Shown here: positions 1 to 5,657 of the stretch, in pieces
How positions within the stretch are numbered: the stretch's first letter is position 1
Layout of the letters: each line of letters begins with the position of its first letter
From: Demequinaceae bacterium UBA4004
Lineage (GTDB): Bacteria; Actinomycetota; Actinomycetes; Actinomycetales; Demequinaceae
DNA: 8,805 bases
Assembly: GCA_002384765.1 (NCBI GenBank)
Contig: DGBM01000315.1
Span: forward strand, 1 to 8,805
Reading direction: 5' to 3'
Made by a program: the position numbers and the translations under genes
Notes under the pieces: model-generated
What the model was told of the DNA's origin: nothing
Databases searched by the model: none
Seen by the model: only the letters and a program-made list of their open reading frames with translations

Positions 1-65
1 GAAAACTGGGAGCGGTTGTCCGTCAAGACCTTTTCGGTCAAGGCGGGACGCTGTGCGATCAGCAC
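1..65 (-). CDS. rpoA: RNA polymerase alpha subunit, N-terminal fragment
   Basis: Only the first 21 codons are in the window; the gene continues beyond position 1. Read from the GTG at 65-63, the peptide starts (M)LIAQRPALTEKVL and runs on through DNRSQF, which matches the conserved opening of actinobacterial RpoA, the subunit whose N-terminal domain dimerises to seed core RNA polymerase assembly. The start is fixed by an AAAGGA Shine-Dalgarno sequence at 78-73, seven bases upstream. It follows rpsK on the same strand, as in the alpha operon, but rpsD, which lies between them in Escherichia coli, is absent; this is also the arrangement in Streptomyces. The identity rests on a short peptide plus context, but both agree well. 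The upstream 161 bp are unusually rich in hairpins (separate entry). Confidence 0.88.
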   Translation of the reverse strand, partial: MLIAQRPALTEKVLTDNRSQF

Positions 66-226
66 TTTCCTATCCTTTCCGAGCACCCGCTATTTGATGC
101 TCGAACCTGCCGGCTGTCCGTTCCGGCAAGTGTCAACGTCGGTAAATCTTGGGTAGAGGCACCTTGCGGTGCTAGGGAGGCACGCGTGCCTGGCCGCCGC
201 ACCATGGGGCGCGGCGGCGTCAGCAA
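66..226 (-). promoter_or_regulatory. Structured rpsK-rpoA intergenic leader with four consecutive hairpins
   Basis: Between the rpsK stop and the rpoA start the sequence can form four hairpins in a row. They are an 8-bp perfect stem at 193-200/211-218, a 14-bp perfect palindrome at 178-191 (core ggcacgcgtgcc), a 5-bp stem with a GCAA tetraloop in the transcript at 159-172, and a 6-bp stem at 108-113/123-128. None is followed by a T-run on the minus strand, so none is a classic intrinsic terminator. A TTGACA hexamer lies at 136-131 but has no matching -10. The structures are seen directly; a role in RNA processing, decay or control of rpoA expression is inference. Confidence 0.5.
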
Positions 227-616
227 CTAACCGCGACGACGCTTGGGGGGGCGGCAGCCGTTGTGAGCCTGAGGAGTGACGTCCTTGATGGAGGTCACTT
301 CGAGCCCAGCGGCCGTCAGAGAACGGATCGCGGTGTCACGGCCGGAGCCGGGACCCTTGACGAACACGTCCACCTTGCTCATGCCAGCATCCTGCGCCTT
401 GCGCGCAGCTGCCTCGGCGGCCATCTGAGCGGCGTACGGGGTCGACTTGCGTGAACCCTTGAAACCAACCTGACCCGAGGACGACCACGACACCACGGCG
501 CCCGAGGGGTCCGTGATCGACACGATCGTGTTGTTGAAAGTCGACTTGATGTGTGCTTGACCGTGAGCGACGGTCTTCTTCAGCTTCTTTCGAGGCTTGC
601 GTACGGGTGCAGCCAT
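227..616 (-). CDS. rpsK: 30S ribosomal protein S11
   Basis: This 129-residue protein is the S11 subunit of the 30S platform, which contacts 16S rRNA near the E site and the Shine-Dalgarno duplex. The length is normal for the family. The N-terminus is basic (residues 1-14, KPRKKLKK), the core carries [15 protein letters not shown] at about 22-36, and the strongly conserved C-terminal block runs from [13 protein letters not shown] (88-100) through [17 protein letters not shown] (113-129), ending in the usual Arg-rich tail. The ATG at 616 lies only three bases after the rpsM TAG stop, so the two genes are almost certainly translationally coupled. Downstream, a structured gap separates it from rpoA. 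Identification is secure. Confidence 0.98.
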   Translation of the reverse strand: MAAPVRKPRKKLKKTVAHGQAHIKSTFNNTIVSITDPSGAVVSWSSSGQVGFKGSRKSTPYAAQMAAEAAARKAQDAGMSKVDVFVKGPGSGRDTAIRSLTAAGLEVTSIKDVTPQAHNGCRPPKRRRG

Positions 617-619
617 GGC

Positions 620-988
620 CTACTTCTTCCTTCCGGCGACGGTCTTTTTGGGTCCCTTGCGGGTGCGCGCGTTCGTCTTGGTGCGCTGACCACGGACCGG
701 CATGCCACGACGGTGGCGCAGACCCTGATAGTTGCCAATCTCGACCTTGCGGCGAATGTCGCCCTGCACCTCGCGGCGCAGGTCTCCCTCGATGACAAAG
801 TTCGCCTCGATGTAATCGCGCAGTGCCACGAGCTGTTCGTCGGTGGCGTCCTTCACGCGAAGGTCGGCGTCGACTCCGGTGGCGGCCAGGATCTGGTGGG
901 ACCTGGTGCGGCCGATGCCAAAGATGTAAGTCAGGGCGATCTCCATGCGCTTGTCGCGAGGCAGATCGACTCCAACGAGTCTTGCCAT
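620..988 (-). CDS. rpsM: 30S ribosomal protein S13
   Basis: This 122-residue protein is S13 of the 30S head, which forms intersubunit bridges with L5 and 23S rRNA and whose C-terminal tail reaches the P-site tRNA. Characteristic features are [20 protein letters not shown] at the start, the helix-hairpin-helix-like [14 protein letters not shown] (21-34), the RNA-binding block [19 protein letters not shown] (85-103) and a basic tail ([12 protein letters not shown]). Length is typical. The ATG at 988 has a GGAG eight bases upstream (minus strand GGAGTAGAGAAAATG). A 125-bp gap with two hairpins separates it from rpmJ, while only three bases separate its stop from rpsK. Identification is secure. 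Confidence 0.98.
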   Translation of the reverse strand: MARLVGVDLPRDKRMEIALTYIFGIGRTRSHQILAATGVDADLRVKDATDEQLVALRDYIEANFVIEGDLRREVQGDIRRKVEIGNYQGLRHRRGMPVRGQRTKTNARTRKGPKKTVAGRKK

Positions 989-1113
989 TTTCTCTACTCC
1001 ATACGTAGTCGGAGGTCTGTCGCTGAGGCTTCCCGCTGGTGATGGTGCGGGCCGCGGCCTCCGAGCCGCGGGTTCCGGTTTCCCGGTGCCTCAACGAGGT
1101 CTGTATCGGTTGT
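989..1113 (-). promoter_or_regulatory. rpmJ-rpsM intergenic region with two hairpins
   Basis: This 125-bp gap is long compared with most junctions in the operon. The transcript can form a 4-bp CCGG stem capped by a GAAA tetraloop (1075-1086), followed by a 7-bp CCGCGGC/GCCGCGG stem with a 6-base loop (1052-1071). The string ACAGACCTC also occurs twice on the minus strand, near 1104-1096 and again just before the rpsM ribosome-binding site around 1017-1009. I find no convincing -35/-10 pair and no T-run terminator. The position directly before rpsM is where the alpha operon of E. coli carries its S4-binding leader, but I see no evidence of homology to that element; regulation here is a guess. 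Confidence 0.4.
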
Positions 1114-1227
1114 CTAGCCCTGACGCTGCTTGTGGCGCAGGTTCTCGCAGATGACCATCACTCGGCCATTGCGGCGAATCACCTTGCACTTTTCGCAGAT
1201 GGGCTTGACGCTCGGCTTCACCTTCAT
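1114..1227 (-). CDS. rpmJ: 50S ribosomal protein L36, zinc-ribbon (C+) form
   Basis: This 37-residue reading frame ([19 protein letters not shown], then [18 protein letters not shown]) is L36, the smallest bacterial ribosomal protein, which sits on 23S rRNA in the 50S subunit. The three cysteines and histidine of the zinc ribbon are all present: C11, C14, C27 and H32, so this is the zinc-binding C+ type rather than the cysteine-free paralogue made under zinc limitation in some actinobacteria. The length equals the family norm. The ATG at 1227 has a GAGGA about eight bases upstream. It lies 45 bp after infA, in the canonical infA-rpmJ-rpsM order. A short 6-bp GC hairpin (1247-1252/1260-1265) lies in that gap. 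Confidence 0.97.
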   Translation of the reverse strand: MKVKPSVKPICEKCKVIRRNGRVMVICENLRHKQRQG

Positions 1228-1272
1228 GGTTGGTTTCCTCGACCGACGCCGGCATCACACCGGCGGCGGCGC

Positions 1273-1494
1273 TTATTTGTAGCGGTAGACGATGCGCCCG
1301 CGGGACAGGTCATAAGGACTCAGCTCCACCACTACGCGGTCCTCCGGAAGGATCCGGATGTAGTGCTGGCGCATCTTGCCTGAGATGTGGGCTAGTACGA
1401 GGTGACCGTTCGTCAGTTCCACACGGAATGACGCGTTCGGCAACGCCTCAACTACTGAGCCTTCTACCTCAATGACGCCGTCTTTCTTGGCCAT
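1273..1494 (-). CDS. infA: Translation initiation factor IF-1
   Basis: This 73-residue protein is IF-1, an OB-fold factor that binds the 30S A site and helps IF-2 and IF-3 select the initiator tRNA. The sequence is colinear with actinobacterial IF-1 throughout: [12 protein letters not shown] at the start, [14 protein letters not shown] (19-31), the RNA-binding [15 protein letters not shown] (36-50) and the C-terminal [18 protein letters not shown]. No gap or extension is visible. The ATG at 1494 is the only start that gives the family N-terminus, yet its ribosome-binding site is poor: GGAG with only three intervening bases. A good sigma70-type promoter lies about 50 bp upstream, so infA probably begins a transcript continuing into rpmJ, rpsM, rpsK and rpoA. 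Confidence 0.98.
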   Translation of the reverse strand: MAKKDGVIEVEGSVVEALPNASFRVELTNGHLVLAHISGKMRQHYIRILPEDRVVVELSPYDLSRGRIVYRYK

Positions 1495-1551
1495 GAACTC
1501 CGCTAACGTCGATGAATGGGTGTGCAGGCGCGCAAAAACGCCCGACCGTCG

Positions 1552-1580
1552 AGAATACCTGAGATGTGGTGAAGTCTCAA
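1552..1580 (-). promoter_or_regulatory. Predicted housekeeping promoter of the infA-rpmJ-rpsM-rpsK-rpoA unit
   Basis: On the minus strand a -35 hexamer TTGAGA (1580-1575) and a -10 hexamer TATTCT (1557-1552) are separated by exactly 17 bases. They match the sigma70 consensus in 5 of 6 (TTGACA, one mismatch allowing for the A at the last place: T-T-G-A-g-A) and 4-5 of 6 positions (TATAAT versus TATtcT gives four). It is the best promoter-like sequence I found in the window and lies in a gene-free 140-bp gap with lower GC than its surroundings. Transcription would start near 1545, giving an untranslated leader of roughly 50 bases before infA. The call is from sequence only. Confidence 0.7.
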
Positions 1581-1634
1581 ATCGATCGCGCGCATACGGC
1601 GTCCTGCCGCGCGGGCGAGCGACCCCGCGTGAGG

Positions 1635-2048
1635 CTAGCGGTAGGCGTTGCGCAGACGCTGGACCGCTAGATCGGAGATCTGCTGATTGCGGTGGTCCGC
1701 GAGCGCCCTGACCACCGAGGACGGGGTGCGCACGTTGCGCACCAGCGCCTCAAGAACCGTGGTGTCGTGGTCGTGGCCCAAAGAGATGAGCGCGCCAGCG
1801 GGGCAATCGGTCCTGGCTGCGACCGCCGCGCGCACTCTCGCGTCGCGGTGCACCGCGAACGGAAGCAAGGCCGAACCCGTGAGTTCGGGGTCGAGGGCGC
1901 GAAGAACATCGTCGGATGCGTCGCGTGCCGGGGGAAGTACCACTATCGCTCTTTTCACCCATTCGACGGGGCGCCCGTCACCCCGTACGTTGTGCCCAGC
2001 GTAGGACGGATGCGTGTGCCATTTCGACCTTTGTGAGAAATTAGACAT
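1635..2048 (-). CDS. Unrecognised protein with 26-residue variant leucine-rich/HEAT-like repeats (second of pair)
   Basis: I cannot assign a function. The 137-residue frame has a helical repeat of 26 residues in its C-terminal half: V72 (in [14 protein letters not shown]), V98 ([14 protein letters not shown]) and I124 ([11 protein letters not shown]) occupy equivalent places, each preceded by a loop rich in Asp/His. The pattern resembles the leucine-rich repeat variant (LRV) family, which forms a curved solenoid, though no cysteine cluster is present. It shares period and pattern with the gene just upstream (2106-2687), suggesting duplication. The ATG at 2048 has no clear Shine-Dalgarno sequence, and codons 1-40 use more A/T in third position than the rest, so the true start may be internal, for example the GTG codons at 1958 or 1943. 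It ends 140 bp before infA. Confidence 0.7.
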   Translation of the reverse strand: MSNFSQRSKWHTHPSYAGHNVRGDGRPVEWVKRAIVVLPPARDASDDVLRALDPELTGSALLPFAVHRDARVRAAVAARTDCPAGALISLGHDHDTTVLEALVRNVRTPSSVVRALADHRNQQISDLAVQRLRNAYR

Positions 2049-2105
2049 TTCTGCGGCGGGGCGAACCCGGGCCGAGGAATCGGCGCCGTCGCGGGGACGA
2101 CAGTG

Positions 2106-2687
2106 CTATGACGTTGCGCTGATCGCCAGGCCGTGCGTGCCTGGCATGGGGGCATGCGCCAGCTCCATGGCGGCGCCGTGCGACGGGAAGCGCGACGGCC
2201 GCGCGATCGATTCCTCGGCGACCGCCGCGGTGGTGCCTCGCTCCCGCAGCTCGGGAAACCTCGCGTCCTCGTCTCGAGGGTCTTCGACGCGCGGCAATCG
2301 GATCGCGTCGTTGCGTCGCGCGGACGCCAGCCTGCGCACCTCGGAGCGGCGGTGACGTGTCAGGCCGTCAACGATCTCGAACGAGATGCCGGGGTTGGTG
2401 AGCAATGCGGTCAGGACCACCTGGCTTCTGTCCGAACTGAGGTCCTCAAGCACTGACCTCACGGTGTGGGCATTTGCCGCGAGCGCCGCGCGCACCTCGG
2501 TCGCACCGTCTTGGGCGAGCAACGCCTGAATCCCCAGGGGGACATCGTCGCGACTCGCGATCGTCTCGCGGACAACCCGGTTTCGAGACTGGGCGAGCAG
2601 AGCGATGTGAGTGCGGTGCAATCCGCGCGTCGCGGCGTCGAGCACCTCGACGCTCGCGCCCGGCGCCTGCGAGAATCCACGTGCCAT
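2106..2687 (-). CDS. Unrecognised protein with 26-residue variant leucine-rich/HEAT-like repeats (first of pair)
   Basis: Function unknown. The 193-residue protein contains at least four units of a 26-residue helical repeat, with equivalent valines at 39 (RVVRETIASRDDVP), 65 (EVRAALAANAHT), 91 (VVLTALLTNPGIS) and 117 (EVRRLASARR), between intervening leucine-rich helices such as LGIQALLAQD and RSVLEDLSSD. This is the pattern of the leucine-rich repeat variant (LRV) solenoids, known in general as protein-binding scaffolds. Residues from about 126 to 193 form a charged, probably disordered tail. No signal peptide, membrane segment or cysteine cluster is visible. The ATG at 2687 has AAGGGG seven bases upstream, a fair ribosome-binding site. 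It stands 230 bp after map and 57 bp before its apparent paralogue, in a place where adk-map-infA order is usually uninterrupted. Confidence 0.8.
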   Translation of the reverse strand: MARGFSQAPGASVEVLDAATRGLHRTHIALLAQSRNRVVRETIASRDDVPLGIQALLAQDGATEVRAALAANAHTVRSVLEDLSSDRSQVVLTALLTNPGISFEIVDGLTRHRRSEVRRLASARRNDAIRLPRVEDPRDEDARFPELRERGTTAAVAEESIARPSRFPSHGAAMELAHAPMPGTHGLAISATS

Positions 2688-2869
2688 GGTCGAGCCCCTT
2701 GGGTAGCCGACGGGGCCGTGGTGGCCGCGCCTCGCCTTTCGGTGGTCAGGCTGATGCCTTCCCCTCAGCGGATGCTCTAGTCATACATTTGGGACAAGTC
2801 GGTCCGCGACTTTTCGACCTCAATTGTGAGAATGTCCACACGGACCGCCGCGACATGCCTACTCAACAC

Positions 2870-2897
2870 CACATTGGGGGGCACACATTGGGGGGCA
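2870..2897. repeat. Perfect tandem duplication of a 14-bp G-run motif
   Basis: The 14-base string cacattggggggca occurs twice head to tail at 2870-2883 and 2884-2897 with no mismatch. Each copy carries a run of six G on the plus strand. Two more G-runs follow at 2905-2909 and 2921-2925, so the plus strand has four G-runs of five or six within 50 bases, a layout compatible with a long-loop G-quadruplex on the template strand of the operon. The repeat is seen directly; any structural role is inference. Confidence 0.85.
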
Positions 2898-2903
2898 GAG
2901 AGT

Positions 2904-2927
2904 TGGGGGCGCCCCCACTAGGGGGCG
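2904..2927 (-). promoter_or_regulatory. Mutually exclusive hairpins at the map stop codon
   Basis: Two inverted repeats share one arm. In the first, gggggcg (2921-2927) pairs with cgccccc (2910-2916), a 7-bp stem with a 4-base loop that contains part of the map TAG stop. In the second, 2904-2917 is a perfect 14-bp palindrome (tgggggcgccccca). Because the 2911-2916 segment is needed by both, the transcript can adopt only one at a time. No T-run follows, so it is not a standard terminator. A role in 3'-end formation or attenuation after map is inference. Confidence 0.5.
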
Positions 2928-3727
2928 ACGGGAGAAACCCGATACGCGGCCAACTCCGCGGCGCCCCCGTCATGAGCCGTCAACACCCAGATTCCGTCGT
3001 CGTGAATCGCAATGGAATGTTCCCAATGCGCGGCTCGCGACCCGTCTGCCGACACTACGGTCCAGTCGTCCTCGAGCACCGTGGACTCCCCCGTGCCCAC
3101 GACGAACATGGGCTCGATAGCTAGACACATGCCGGCTTTGACCTTGGGCTGACGCCCTCGCGTGCGGTAGTTGAGAACTTCGGGCGCCTGATGCATCGCC
3201 GTCCCGATGCCGTGCCCCACATAGCCCAGCAATGGGTGAAGTTGTGCGGCACCGGCAACGTCCTCAATCGCCCCCGCAACCTCGTCAAGCCGGTCCGCGG
3301 TCGCCAATGCGGCGATGCCCGCCCACAGTGCCACTCTGGTCTGTTCGACCAGGTGCGTGTCCTGGCCGCCACGGGGCGCACCGGCGATCACCGTCACCGC
3401 CGCGTCGCCATGCCACCCATCGACGATCGCTCCGCAGTCGATGGAGACGATGTCGCCGTCCTCGATGACCCGGGGCCCGGGTATCCCGTGGACCACCTCA
3501 TCATTCACCGAGACGCAACTGACTGCGGGAAAGCCGTAGTAGCCCAAGAAGTTCGATTCTGCGCCCGCCCCCTCGATCACACGGCGAGCGGCCGCATCCA
3601 CGTCAGCGGTGGTCGCCCCCACGACGGTGGCAGCCGACGCGGCTGCGAGGGCGTCGGCCACGATGCTGCCCGCGCGAGCCATGACCCGCATCTGGGGCCT
3701 GGTCTTGTACTCGACGCCGCGTGCCAC
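2918..3727 (-). CDS. map: Type I methionine aminopeptidase
   Basis: This 269-residue protein removes the initiator methionine from nascent proteins, using a two-metal centre in the pita-bread fold. All expected ligands and helpers are visible: H80 (in VVHGIPG), D97 (VSIDCG), D108 (GWHGDAA), H172 (GHGIGTAMHQAPE), H179, E205 (LAIEPM) and E236 (HWEHSIAI). The length fits the short cytosolic type I enzymes, with a modest C-terminal tail after about residue 250. The start is a GTG at 3727, six bases after the adk stop. It gives the family-like N-terminus VEYKTRPQMRVMARAG, but its AGGAG overlaps the adk TAG and leaves only three bases of spacing. The adk-map pair is standard in actinobacteria; the downstream side is unusual because two repeat-protein genes precede infA. 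Confidence 0.97.
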   Translation of the reverse strand: MARGVEYKTRPQMRVMARAGSIVADALAAASAATVVGATTADVDAAARRVIEGAGAESNFLGYYGFPAVSCVSVNDEVVHGIPGPRVIEDGDIVSIDCGAIVDGWHGDAAVTVIAGAPRGGQDTHLVEQTRVALWAGIAALATADRLDEVAGAIEDVAGAAQLHPLLGYVGHGIGTAMHQAPEVLNYRTRGRQPKVKAGMCLAIEPMFVVGTGESTVLEDDWTVVSADGSRAAHWEHSIAIHDDGIWVLTAHDGGAAELAAYRVSPVAP

Positions 3728-3733
3728 AGGCTC

Positions 3734-4300
3734 CTACCGGGCGCGCAGGGCGTCGACCAGGCGATCGGTGACGGCGTCGACTTCGCCGATGCCATCCACC
3801 TTCACCAGGAGTCCTTGACCCTCGTAGTAGGCCACGACGGGCGCGGTCGTCTCCGCGTAGACCGAGAGGCGCTTGCGAATGACGTCCTCGGTGTCGTCCA
3901 CCCGACCCTCGATCTCGGCGCGCTTGAGGAGCCTTCTGGCAATCTCGTCACTGTCTGCGACGAGCTCCACCACCGCATCGAGCGCGGCGCCGTGATCGGC
4001 GAGCATTCCGTCGAGTTCCACCGCCTGCTCGGGATTGCGCGGGTAGCCGTCCAGCAGGAACCCCGCCGTAACGTCGTGCTCCGCCAGACGGTCGCGCACC
4101 ATGTCATTGGTGACGTCGTCCGGCACCAACGCACCGTGGGACATGTACTCCTGCGCCTTACGACCCAACTCGGTCTCACCCTTCACGTTGGCACGGAAGA
4201 TGTCGCCGGTGGAAATAGCGGGCACATGGTAGGCGTCCGCCAGCCGCGCCGCTTGTGTTCCCTTGCCAGCCCCAGGGGGGCCCACGAGTACCAGACGCAT
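3734..4300 (-). CDS. adk: Adenylate kinase, short-LID form
   Basis: This 188-residue cytosolic enzyme interconverts ATP plus AMP and two ADP. The P-loop GPPGAGKGTQ is at residues 7-16, the AMP-binding region includes STGDIFRANV (30-39), and the conserved FLLDGYPRNPEQ is at 81-92. The lid is the short type (GRVDDTEDVIRKRL, 132-145) without a zinc-binding insertion, as in other actinobacterial adenylate kinases. The ATG at 4300 overlaps the secY TAA by one base (TAATG), which suggests translational coupling to secY; no strong ribosome-binding site precedes it. The longer upstream open frame in the same phase lies inside secY and is not coding. It lies in the usual secY-adk-map order. Identification is secure. 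Confidence 0.98.
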   Translation of the reverse strand: MRLVLVGPPGAGKGTQAARLADAYHVPAISTGDIFRANVKGETELGRKAQEYMSHGALVPDDVTNDMVRDRLAEHDVTAGFLLDGYPRNPEQAVELDGMLADHGAALDAVVELVADSDEIARRLLKRAEIEGRVDDTEDVIRKRLSVYAETTAPVVAYYEGQGLLVKVDGIGEVDAVTDRLVDALRAR

Positions 4301-5601
4301 TACTTCAAGAACCCTTCGTAGCGGCGTTGCTCCAACTGGGCCTGAATGCGCTTGACGGTGTCGAGACCCACACCCACGAGGATCAGGATCGTGACGCCAC
4401 CCAACGGTATGGACGTATTGAGTCCCAGGAACACGAGCGCCAGCATCGGCAACAAAGCGACGATTGCGAGGTAGATCGAGCCCGCCGCGGTGATGCGCGA
4501 GAGGACGTAATCGAGGTAGTCGGCCGTCGGCTGTCCGGGTCGGATGCCGGGAACGAAGCCACCGTACTTCTTCATGTTGTCGGCAACCTCGGTGGGGTTG
4601 AACGTGATCGCCGTGTAGAAGTAGGCGAAAAACACGATCAACAAGATGTAGAACGAAATGTGAAGCGGCGAGTCGGTGCGCGTCACGTTGTTCTGCAGCC
4701 AGACCACCCAGCTGGACGGGTTGTCGCCAGCGAACTGCACAATCACGTAGGGCAACTGCAGGAGCGACGACGCAAAGATCACGGGGATCACGCCCGCCAT
4801 GTTGATCTTCAGCGGGATATACGTGGAAGACCCACCGAGCATGCGGCGGCCGACCATACGCTTCGCGTACTGGACCGGAATGCGGCGCTGCGACTGCTCG
4901 ACGTAGACCACGGCTGCGATGACAGCGAAGATCACGAGCAGGATCACGATGGTGTTGCGCACGCGGTCCGAACTCTGCCAAATGGTGGTGATGGCGCCGG
5001 GGAACGACGACGCGACCGAGGTGAAGATCAAGAGCGACATGCCGTTGCCGATGCCCCGCTCGGTGATGCGCTCACCCATCCACATGATGAGCACGGTGCC
5101 CGCGGTCATGGTCAGCACCATCGTGGTGATCACGTTCCACGACTGGTCGGGAACGATCTCCGAAGGGCAACCGGGGAAGAACACACCGTTGCGGGCCATC
5201 GTCACGTACGAGGCCGACTGCAAAGCGGCGAACCCCACCGTGATGTAGCGGGTGTACTGAGTCAGCTTCGCCTGGCCGTCGGCGCCCTCCTTCTGGAGGG
5301 CTTCGAAGCGAGGAATGAGGACGCGCAGCAGCTGCACCATGATCGACGCGGTGATGTACGGCATGATGCCGAGCGCGAAGACCGAGAGCTGGAGCAGCGC
5401 TCCGCCGGAGAAGAGATTGAGGATCTGCAGCGGACCGCCGTCAGCACTGTTCGTCGAAATGCACTGCTGGACGTTGCCGTAGTCAACACCCGGGGTCGGC
5501 ACAGCCACGCCAAGTCGGTAGATCGCGAGAATACCGAGCGTGAAAAGAAGCTTCTTGCGCAGATCCGGTGTGCGGAACGCGCTGAGAAAGCCTGAAAGCA
5601 T
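4300..5601 (-). CDS. secY: Preprotein translocase subunit SecY
   Basis: This 433-residue integral membrane protein forms the channel of the Sec translocon, working with SecE/SecG, SecA and ribosomes. About ten hydrophobic segments can be picked out, beginning at roughly 18-36 and 70-92 and ending near 400-415. Family blocks include the start (LSGFLSAFRTPDLRKKLLFT), GERITERGIGNGMSLLIF (176-193), QYAKRMVGRRMLGGSSTYIP (244-263), the pore-lining GVIPVIFASSLLQLP (270-284) and the cytoplasmic-loop motif GGFVPGIRPGQPT (347-359), with its conserved arginine at 354 next to the SecA/ribosome contact. The length is typical. The ATG at 5601 has GGAGG four bases upstream. A 14-bp hairpin lies in the 56-bp gap after rplO, and the stop overlaps the adk start. 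Confidence 0.98.
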   Translation of the reverse strand: MLSGFLSAFRTPDLRKKLLFTLGILAIYRLGVAVPTPGVDYGNVQQCISTNSADGGPLQILNLFSGGALLQLSVFALGIMPYITASIMVQLLRVLIPRFEALQKEGADGQAKLTQYTRYITVGFAALQSASYVTMARNGVFFPGCPSEIVPDQSWNVITTMVLTMTAGTVLIMWMGERITERGIGNGMSLLIFTSVASSFPGAITTIWQSSDRVRNTIVILLVIFAVIAAVVYVEQSQRRIPVQYAKRMVGRRMLGGSSTYIPLKINMAGVIPVIFASSLLQLPYVIVQFAGDNPSSWVVWLQNNVTRTDSPLHISFYILLIVFFAYFYTAITFNPTEVADNMKKYGGFVPGIRPGQPTADYLDYVLSRITAAGSIYLAIVALLPMLALVFLGLNTSIPLGGVTILILVGVGLDTVKRIQAQLEQRRYEGFLK

Positions 5602-5620
5602 GAGTCCTCCGTTAAGGGGG

Positions 5621-5654
5621 CGTCGCGGGTCCGGCGCTTACCGGACCCGCGACG
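5621..5654 (-). promoter_or_regulatory. Strong hairpin in the rplO-secY gap
   Basis: A perfect 14-bp inverted repeat (5621-5634 against 5641-5654, arm cgtcgcgggtccgg) encloses a 6-base loop. It begins three bases after the rplO stop and ends about 10 bases before the secY Shine-Dalgarno sequence. The stem is very GC-rich and would be highly stable in the transcript. It is followed on the minus strand by CCCCCTTAACGG rather than a T-run, so it is not a consensus intrinsic terminator. A role as attenuator, processing site or 3'-end protector that lowers secY relative to the ribosomal genes is inference. Confidence 0.7.
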
Positions 5655-5657
5655 AGC

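Noticed and set aside
114..136. TTGACA hexamer at 136-131 (minus) as a promoter for rpoA
   Set aside because: At 16-18 bases downstream the sequence is CCGGCA-like, with no resemblance to TATAAT, so the perfect -35 alone is not enough.
336..1094. 252-codon open frame on the minus strand
   Set aside because: It overlaps rpsM and rpsK in another phase; its Arg/His/Ser-rich composition is typical of an out-of-frame reading of GC-rich genes.
1610..1629. Terminator after the second repeat-protein gene
   Set aside because: A 6-bp CGCGGG stem exists but has an 8-base loop and is followed by GC-rich sequence without a T-run.
2049..2105. The two repeat-protein genes as one gene broken by a frameshift
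   Set aside because: The first gene has a 68-residue non-repeat tail ending in TAG and the second has its own non-repeat N-terminal part, so the repeats do not continue across the gap in any frame.
3191..4321. 376-codon open frame on the plus strand opposite map and adk
   Set aside because: It lies antisense to two well-supported genes and spans the junction between them; no ribosome-binding site or family resemblance.
4255..5595. 446-codon open frame on the plus strand opposite secY
   Set aside because: It is an antisense shadow of secY, with extreme Asp/His/Arg/Glu content and no recognisable domain.
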